Assembly: GCA_947172415.1 (NCBI GenBank)
Contig: OX359190.1
Span: 3,720,001 to 3,784,000, forward strand
Length of the DNA stretch: 64,000 bases
Direction: 5' to 3'
DNA from: Chondrosia reniformis
Lineage: Eukaryota > Porifera > Demospongiae > Chondrillida > Chondrillidae
Made by a program: the position numbers and the translations under genes. This document shows, piece by piece, positions 57,791 through 64,000 of this stretch. How positions within the stretch are numbered: position 1 is the first letter of the stretch; every line of letters starts with the position of its first letter. The notes under the pieces were generated by a model. It was not told the DNA's origin, searched no databases, and was given only the letters and a program-made list of their open reading frames with translations.

Positions 57791-59076
57791 CACACGTCAA
57801 AATGCTGCACTATATTATTTGTCAATTAAAGAATGTATGGTGTTAGTCGTTCGAGTACATGCGACTGTCCGAGAGTTCTAGTGAAACCTATGAGGAACAG
57901 ATTCGTTTGGTTTGCGTATTTTTGGTAAAGTAATTTAAGCAGTACTGTATATATACTGCACATGCAATGACTTATATATATATTTTTTTCCTTTTTCCTT
58001 TTTGGACATGCCTGTATCCTTGCTAGATCCCACCCTGTCTCTAGATGAATATAGTTAAATAGTACTATATTATTAATGAAGCAATATATTTGATGATCCT
58101 AAGCACAAAGATAGATAGGGATGCCATGCATGGATTGCTTGTACAGGGAGAAGAAGATATAGTATAATGAAGATCTCATGATTTGAAAAAAAACTTCACT
58201 GATTTAGAAGATGAAGAATTCCAATGTCTACATGTATACATGCACTATGTTCCTGATCAAGCCAGATTTTAAACTCACAACTGTAATATTTAATAGACAT
58301 ATATAGTGACTCATGGGCCCCTGCTTGGCCTTGTGCTCTTTTTTATGTGCATGTGTCACTTTAATAAATGATAAATAAAATAAATCAATATACTTTCACA
58401 GGTGCAGATGTTCCTTAAGTTTTTTATGTTGCTCTATTTTGTGGCAATGTGGTTGACTGCAACCTGAGTCGCTTTGGAGTGGGTGTCCAACTTCCTGGTG
58501 GTCTGGAGTGTTTTCCCAGTGGAGAAACAATTCTTGATAGGCTTTCCTGCTCAACAAGAGGCTGTATTGTTGTAGGTATAACAGCCTGTAAGTTGGTCTT
58601 CACATCCTGTTCCAGCTCTTTCAATCGCTTTTTCGTAGTTATTCAGCAATGTATTGCAGCTGAAGCAAATATATTCATCACCATGAAAGTGCGCTTATTC
58701 AAACGAGAAATTGGGGATTAGGAGATTCTCCAGCACGAAGGACTTAATAATTTTGTGAACTGACTCTGCAGAGGCTCCCTAAAGAACAAGCCTCTTCTTG
58801 TCAGACAAGGTTGTAGCTGTAGGTTTGTTGCAAATGTGGCAATCATCTGGTCGCTGATCTGCCATCGATACCGTGTTTGTGCACCATGGAATTCGCTGTG
58901 TACCTTTGACACCTCATATATGAATATTTGTGGGTGATAATTGTCGATGTTTATGTGTGCGTATAATGCGTGGGTGGAACGATTTAGTCGAGTTATCTAC
59001 CAAACCACTGTCCTGCCCATTACGTCATACGAAAATGGAAGCAGAACGGTGGTCGGACAATGTCAGACTAAGGAGT

Positions 59077-59345
59077 TATATGTGTGTCTAAAGTTGTAGA
59101 AGTGTAGCTTAGCAGAGGTGTTCTCCGTGTGTCTAAAGTTGTATGAGTGTAGCTTAGCAGAGGAGTTCTACGTGGTTCTAAAGTTATACAGGTGTAGCCT
59201 AGGAGAGAAGTTCTGCGTGTGTCTAAAGTTGTACGAGTGCAGCTAAGCAGAGGAGTTCTACGTGTGCCTGAAGTTGTACAACTGTAGCTTGACAGAGGCG
59301 GTCGAAGTGTGTCTAAAGTTGTACGAGTGTAGCATAGCAGTGGCA
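59077..59345. repeat. 45-bp minisatellite, middle block
   Basis: About six units of the same 45-bp repeat, same orientation as the left block, continuing exactly where the left block was cut by the TIR element. Confidence 0.95.
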
Positions 59346-59347
59346 TT

Positions 59348-60512
59348 ATGTCATTGAAAGTTTGGTCCTAAAATTTTGGTCCTGGACGAATGTTTTAAGA
59401 AAATGACTCAGAAAACTTTGGTCGTACTCTGAAAATTTTGGTCCTATAGGTTATATACTAGGTCCAATAGTCCAATAGCAAATATAAGAATTATGAAAAA
59501 AATATAAATTGAAGTATTTAAGGCAGCTGATAATGCAGTTTGGTCCACATGCAAGTTGATATATAGTTCAGTACAATAAAACAAGTAGTTCGAGTTTAAA
59601 AAACTCGTGGGGCGCCAGGCGCCCCTAAGTAAACTCAAACTACTTGGCTGGTACAAATTAGATGTCCGGTTCTAGTTAGATGTCCGGTTAACCGATTCCG
59701 GTCGACTCTTGTTCTATGCCGTCAATTTTTCAAGGCCAAATCTCGTAGAAAACGCTTTCACGCAAGCTTTACGTTACATAGTATTCATAAATATGGTTTC
59801 TAAATCCTTTTCGTTCGTTTAATGTTCGACGTTAAGGAAGAGAAAGCTAGTTTTAAGCTAGAAAACGAAAGCCAGCCGAACGTCCGCCATTTTGGTGACA
59901 GATATATATATACAAGGTTACGAACAGGAAGCCATACGTTAACATAATTTCTGAAAACAATATATGGGCGCCTGTGGCGCCCCAAAAATATAATTACAAT
60001 AAATGCCAAAAAAGGATAAGAAAAAAGCTAGTTCTTGCATCTGTCTCTTCGTGTTTATAAGCAAGAACAAAAGAAACTAGGAACACAGAGGACAAAACCA
60101 AGATAAAGTTGGATCTGAATAGTCGAGTTAATCTCTAAATATTTTGGCGATAAAAATTGGCTAGCCTTTATATAGACCGTCTTGGCACTCGATTTATATG
60201 TCACTTTTCCATTGGTCAAAATGCCCAAGCTTGTATCTCTACTTCAGTCTAAGGTCGACGATTGTCACCACTACTTAAGTTATGGTCTCATATGTAGTTG
60301 TGGGAAGCGCTTCCGCAGCATTACTATTAAAAACGAAGGGTACGATTAAAGTTCTTAGGGTAGAATAACATTTCCGTCTTTAATCTATCCGCACGAATAG
60401 CTATAACGTGATTTTAAAAGTGAATAATGACACAGGACCACTATTTTCAAGGTAGGAACAAGAGTTTTGAAACATTTAGTCTGGGCGGACAAAAGTTTTC
60501 CCCAGACTGTCC
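59348..60512. mobile_element. Possible 1.2 kb non-autonomous element in the minisatellite
   Basis: The repeat array breaks after agcagtggc and resumes at agttttacatgtgtc. The ends of the interruption are imperfectly inverted: gtcattgaaagtttgg against gtcatggacagtctgg on the other strand, then aaaattttggtcc against aaaacttttgtcc, and aatgttt in both. It carries two small GC-rich hairpins (ggggcgccaggcgcccc near 59609 and a related gggcgcc...ggcgccc near 59966). No coding sequence. Confidence 0.4.
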
Positions 60513-60524
60513 ATGACAGTTTTA

Positions 60525-61015
60525 CATGTGTCTAAAGTTGTACGAGTGTAGCTTGACATAGGCGGTCTAAGTGTGTCTTGAGTTGTACGAGAGTAGTTGG
60601 ACAGGGGCAATCTAAGTGTGTCTAGAGTTGTTTGAGTGTAGCTTTACAGAGGCGTTTTAAGTGTATCTAAAGATGTATGAGTGTAGCTATGCTGAGGAGT
60701 TCTAAGTGTGTCTAAAATTATACGAGTGTAAATTGACAGAGGCGTTCTAAGCATGTCTAAAGCTGTACGAGTGTAGCTTTACTAAGGAGTTCTAAATGTA
60801 TCTAAAGTTGTACGAGTGTAACTTGACAGAGGTGTTCTACGTTTGTCTAAAATAGTAAAAGTTTAGCTTTACTGAGGAGTCCTAAGTTGTCTAAAATTTT
60901 ACGACTGTAGCTTGACAGAAGTGTTCCACGTGTGTCTAAAGTTGTATTAGTGTAGCTTTGCTGAGGAGTTCTAAGTGTGTCTAAAGTTTTGCAAGTGTAG
61001 CTTAGCAGAGGTGTT
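60525..61015. repeat. 45-bp minisatellite, right block
   Basis: About eleven more diverged units (gtctaaagttgtacgagtgt-like), same orientation as the other two blocks. Confidence 0.95.
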
Positions 61016-61019
61016 CTTC

Positions 61020-61700
61020 ATATTTGCTGCCTGTATTTATAGCACTACAACTGTAACTTACCTCATTATAAAAAATGTACAGTCGATCATTTTCTTTACT
61101 CAACCATATGTTAATTGCATGTGACATAAAAAGTCCTGTAATGGATTGATCTCATGCTCATGAAAGAGAATTGATTAGACATTAAACAACCCTAAAATTA
61201 ATATCGGTTAATCGTCTTGACAATCTTTTAAAATTAAATATACAATAATTTGGGAAATTTTCATTGTTTAAAATATTTTCGTAGTTGGCCCAAACCACTC
61301 ATTCACTTGTTTGTGCCTATCAGGAAGTGCATGAGATTGGCTTTAGACCATGAAAATATTTTATTATGAAAATATTCCACACAAAATCAAGCATTTTCCC
61401 AAATCAGGTTAATTCGTGAATAATAATTAATTACATAAACAATACATATATATGTTTATAGCTAGTGAAAAAACGTTCCCTCCTTTTGAGACATTTATTG
61501 AATGAAATGTCTAAAGGAAAAAAGAAAAATTATTAATTTATAATTTACATATATGATACCTACAAGTGCATGTTGTTTACCATTGAACCCTTCCCCTGTG
61601 TTCCCACATTGCTTTTAGGGAGTTGCATCTTTTGCATCTCCCCCTGAAAGCAAAATTGTAGAACCTACATCTACACATGGAAAATAGATGGTAATAATAT
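61020..61700. other. No supported gene
   Basis: AT-rich sequence without coding, RNA or repeat assignment. Confidence 0.4.
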
Positions 61701-61725
61701 ACACAAAAAACTGGTTAAGACACAT

Positions 61726-62030
61726 CTTACATTTTACATGTCCACTCTTTCTTGTCTGGCTTCTTTTTGGTTTGAGGGCGGGGAACTGTGTGAGAGGGGT
61801 GGGGCGGTGGAGGTGGTGGGAGTAGTTCTTGGAAGGGGGAGGGACAAGATGGTGAGAGTAATGTTGGGTGGGTTTGTGAGGGTGATAGGGGTTATGTATG
61901 GTGGGGGTGGTGGATTGGTGGAGGTGGTGGAGGAAATGTTTGCATGTGTGACATGTCCACAAATTTCCGATTTTTGTAAATCGTCTTATTAGCACTTTCA
62001 GAGGTGTCACATTCCAGGCGGAAGTGTCTC
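61726..62030 (-). CDS. Candidate Pro-rich exon, - strand
   Basis: A - strand frame reads TSESANKTIYKNRKFVDMSH, then a PPPPPP tract, one stop, further Pro/Ser-rich sequence and TKKKPDKKEWTCKM before AAAT|GTAAGA. The end looks like a true exon (basic, then WTC at a donor), but the CCA/CCT-rich repeat makes chance open frames likely. Low confidence. Confidence 0.25.
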
Positions 62031-62246
62031 TAGCATGTGACCTGCGCGTGAAGCGGAGCACCAGCCACTGAAACGTCACGAGTCATCACTAGTCGTTACG
62101 ATGTTAAATTATCAATTGTGAAAACTTATGAGCAATTTATATAGTATAGTGGAGGAAGGCCAACGACAGAGGAAGGCCAATAAAGGCCTACGTGACCGAA
62201 ACGTTCTATTTTTCTTTTGATTATACTACGTTAATAATCAAAAAAG

Positions 62247-62289
62247 AATAGAACGTTTCTGTCACATAAGCCTTAATTCCTCAGCTATT
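62247..62289 (-). ncRNA. Hammerhead-like motif with GUU triplet, - copy
   Basis: - strand: aatag, CTGAGGA, a 17-18 nt segment for stem II, GAAA, C, GTT, ctatt. Stem I aatag/ctatt is perfect (62289-62285 with 62251-62247). CTGAGGA fits the CUGANGA core. Stem II pairs poorly, so activity is doubtful. Confidence 0.45.
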
Positions 62290-62302
62290 ATTAACGTATT
62301 AT

Positions 62303-62345
62303 AATAGCTGAGGAATTAAGGCTTACGTGACCGAAACGTTCTATT
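62303..62345 (+). ncRNA. Hammerhead-like motif with GUU triplet, + copy
   Basis: aatag (62303-62307), CTGAGGA (62308-62314), attaaggcttacgtgacc, GAAA (62333-62336), C, GTT (62338-62340), ctatt (62341-62345). Stem I is perfect over five pairs, stem III is the minimal ACGT form, and stem II is weak (ggc/gacc with a mismatch). Confidence 0.5.
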
Positions 62346-62379
62346 TTCTTTTGATTATACTTCGTTAATTGCTCATACA

Positions 62380-63320
62380 TTTTCGCCATTGATAATTACA
62401 TAGATATTAGTAGACATGCAATATGCTTACTGTTTCCACTTACCTCTTACAACAACAATAAACTCCGATCAAAGAAACTGTATCGCTACCGAGAAGCCTT
62501 ACTTGACATATCAACTTCGGAAGTCTAATGTTTGTACCAAATATTTGGGTGCATATTAAACGTCATAAGACGTCATTGTATGATGGCTCAGCTATACTAC
62601 TAATTTTGGCTGACAATCACGTGACAATACCATTACTCGAAGGAGAAGAGACAAATGGAAAACGAACCGATTATTAGACAGTGGAGAATTGTATATCTAA
62701 CCATTTTTGGACATCAATCTCTTCAATAAGTAACAGCCTAAAAGTTGTATGTATACTCCTGGAATATTCCCTTGTTTAACTGAGATATTAAGTACTAGAG
62801 GCGCCTGATAAAGGTACGAAAATACTTTTTCGATTATAATTTAAAAACTAAAGGGAATTTTAAAGGAGTATACATACCATCGTTAGATATCATTATCCTT
62901 CATAGGTTGGTGTCACCATTTATTCTATATTCGTATTTTCCACTGTCTAATAAAACATTTTTGGTGATTTGGCACCTAACACTTACGGCCACTTACGTTC
63001 TCCTTTAAGCCTGCAATCGTGATGCTCTTGTAGCCAAACTATTAAGAAAGAATAGCGCTTCAATTCTATATAATTTGTTTAGTGATACGATGTTTCTAAA
63101 GTAAAATAGAATAAATTAAAAAGAGTGTTAGTTAGCGACTTTTATCGAAAATTTCCGGAAGTATGGACATGTTCCACTAGCGTTGGCTGGGGGTGCTGGG
63201 GTTTATGTTGGATTGAGGGGATGGATTTGTGTTGTCTTCAAACTAGAGCAAATCATCCTATAATATATTTAAAATAGAATATGGGATCTAAACTATATTT
63301 ACATAAGCGTAACAGTATAC
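62380..63320. other. No supported gene
   Basis: AT-rich spacer. No coding or repeat assignment is secure. Confidence 0.4.
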
Positions 63321-63327
63321 CAATACT

Positions 63328-63609
63328 ATGGAAGCTACAGTACCTCTCAACCGGTTTACAGGCTTACCTACAGCTTGGGTATATGGACATATTTCTTACG
63401 GTGTCCAATATGGACTGTTGCGGGAAAAAGAATGCTCTTTTTGTGCGCTGATTAAGGATTTGTCAGGACAGAACACAAGTAGAGAAAAACAAATCATGGG
63501 CCTGTGCCACACTACGAAGGTGACCTTCTTTCGTTTGACAGAATTAATCTTCAATAAATTCGTAAACACATGTTATACACTTCCTTTCATTAAAATTCCT
63601 ACCAATTAA
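63328..63609 (+). CDS. Unassigned ORF, weak
   Basis: A 93-residue frame starting MEATVPLNRFTGLPTAWVYG with three Cys in CSFCALIKDLSGQ and GLCHTTK. There is no family match I can name and no splice or promoter support. It may be chance. Confidence 0.15.
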   Translation: MEATVPLNRFTGLPTAWVYGHISYGVQYGLLREKECSFCALIKDLSGQNTSREKQIMGLCHTTKVTFFRLTELIFNKFVNTCYTLPFIKIPTN

Positions 63610-63929
63610 TAAAATAAACTTGATAATCACTTGGTTATCAAGTTTACTTTGTTTAGCTTAGGTATGCCTACGGGTTGCATAGTTTATGCTTCGCAAATGG
63701 GGCCGAGTAAGTCAGCCAAGGTTTATTGAAAGGTATATCGTACAAGCAATGAAACTCACTACTTCCATGGTATCCATTGTCCCATTCGCAAGCGTCTGAA
63801 ATTTTATCAAACAGCTGGAACCTTGTCCAACAGCCAGATTTTGCTATAACGGCTGAAATGTTTTGTTTCAAGTAACAATTTGGCAGTACCATATATATCA
63901 ATATCACTATAACAACCTACACTACAACG

Positions 63930-64000
63930 ATGAACATCGAAAAGTGGTTTTTGCTTATAACAGTGTTTTTCAATGCTACAGCTGTCTATGACTCCCTTCG
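63930..64000 (+). CDS. Start of a probable secreted or membrane protein, cut by window end
   Basis: ATG 63930 opens MNIEKWFLLITVFFNATAVY and a few more residues, a typical signal peptide (basic start, hydrophobic core, small residues before a likely cleavage site). The frame is open to the edge. The rest of the gene lies outside the window. Confidence 0.45.
   Translation, partial: MNIEKWFLLITVFFNATAVYDSL

Larger units (their letters stand above)
55185..58865 (-). pseudogene. Zinc-binding partner protein of the TIR element
   Basis: - strand gene convergent with the helicase. From ATG 58865 it reads MADQRPDDCHICNKPTATT, a stop, then GASAESVHKIIKSFV, a second stop and DEYICFSCNTLLNNYEKAIE: a CxxC...CxxC N-terminal domain resembling ZAD-like modules. 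A further block starts at ATG 56975 (MAQKKYCAAAKHILRYHKLR), runs through a stop to AGGVLSLIIAMLAKISNQKA and ends at AAG|GTATAT (56596). Later exons near 56460-56370, 56240-55905 (an acidic Ser/Asp-rich stretch) and 55548-55185 follow. Function unknown; it could be the DNA-binding or transposition protein. Exon joins are only partly resolved. Confidence 0.55.
53475..59072. mobile_element. 5.6 kb TIR element with RecQ-like helicase and partner gene
   Basis: Bounded by CTTAGTCTGACA at 53475-53486 and its exact complement TGTCAGACTAAG at 59061-59072, with similarity continuing inward about 100 bp (shared landmarks TCCATTTT, TATGACGT, AGATAAC, GACTAAATCGTT). gagtt is present on both sides (53470-53474 and 59073-59077) as a target duplication. 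It sits within a 45-bp minisatellite that continues on either side. Two convergent, multi-exon, decayed genes fill the interior. I cannot assign it to a named DNA-transposon superfamily. Confidence 0.8.
62167..62370. repeat. Three copies of a hammerhead-like unit, alternating strands
   Basis: The string gaccgaaacgttctatttt with upstream gaggaa.taaggc occurs on + (62167-62225), - (62289-62236, slightly changed) and + (62303-62365). The second and third face each other across ctattattaacgtattataatag. The unit spacing and inversion suggest a small palindromic mobile element. Confidence 0.7.

Overview
The window is animal nuclear DNA, AT-rich and densely filled with transposable elements. Two host genes are clear from spliced reading frames: a mitochondrial Mn superoxide dismutase (five exons, + strand, 13595-15496) and SKP1 (five exons, - strand, 16203-21682). 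A decayed CCDC96/CCDC113-type ciliary coiled-coil gene (38128-40943) and several unassigned exons with good splice sites complete the host content. Short introns, a ciliary gene and the mix of retroelements (APE LINE, restriction-like-endonuclease LINE, Penelope-like, DIRS/Ngaro-like, Helitron, pogo, THAP transposase) suggest an early-branching marine invertebrate. A sponge is my best guess, but this is inference.

Layout. 1-1037: no gene. 1038-8325: a chain of non-LTR elements, namely a PHD/APE LINE that lost its RT and ends in a TAA run, then a CCHC/restriction-like-endonuclease LINE starting directly after that run, a run of about 57 TAA units, a 5'-truncated related copy and another TAA run. 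8.7-13.3 kb: candidate exons of an unrecognised - strand gene, plus a hammerhead ribozyme in the loop of a large hairpin. 13.6-15.6 kb: SOD2. 16.2-21.7 kb: SKP1, whose introns hold a THAP transposase relic, a small ribozyme-bearing element and a tRNA-Leu-like SINE. 22-25.1 kb: decayed pogo transposon and an inverted Penelope-like pair. 27.5-28.8 kb: orphan exon and a P-loop pseudogene. 28.9-37.1 kb: a - strand Helitron interrupted by a 2.8 kb element. 38-41 kb: ciliary pseudogene with a 1.5 kb, 31-bp minisatellite in one intron. 44.2-48.8 kb: DIRS/Ngaro-like element with a nested Penelope fragment and a 241-bp ribozyme element inserted in its RT. 48.9-52.6 kb: a 2.7 kb palindrome and a third rearranged copy, carrying more hammerhead motifs. 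53.0-61.0 kb: a 45-bp minisatellite interrupted by a 5.6 kb TIR element coding for a RecQ-like helicase and a zinc-binding partner protein, and by a second 1.2 kb segment. 61-64 kb: mostly non-genic, with an inverted pair of hammerhead-like motifs and the start of a secreted-protein gene at the right edge.

Two themes stand out. First, hammerhead ribozymes occur in at least four distinct repeat families, with paired or covarying stem I between copies. Second, the 5.6 kb RecQ element has about 100-bp inverted termini and a 5-bp target duplication inside a minisatellite, which looks like a helicase-encoding DNA transposon that I cannot assign to a named superfamily. Most transposon ORFs are broken by stops or frameshifts, so these copies are relics.
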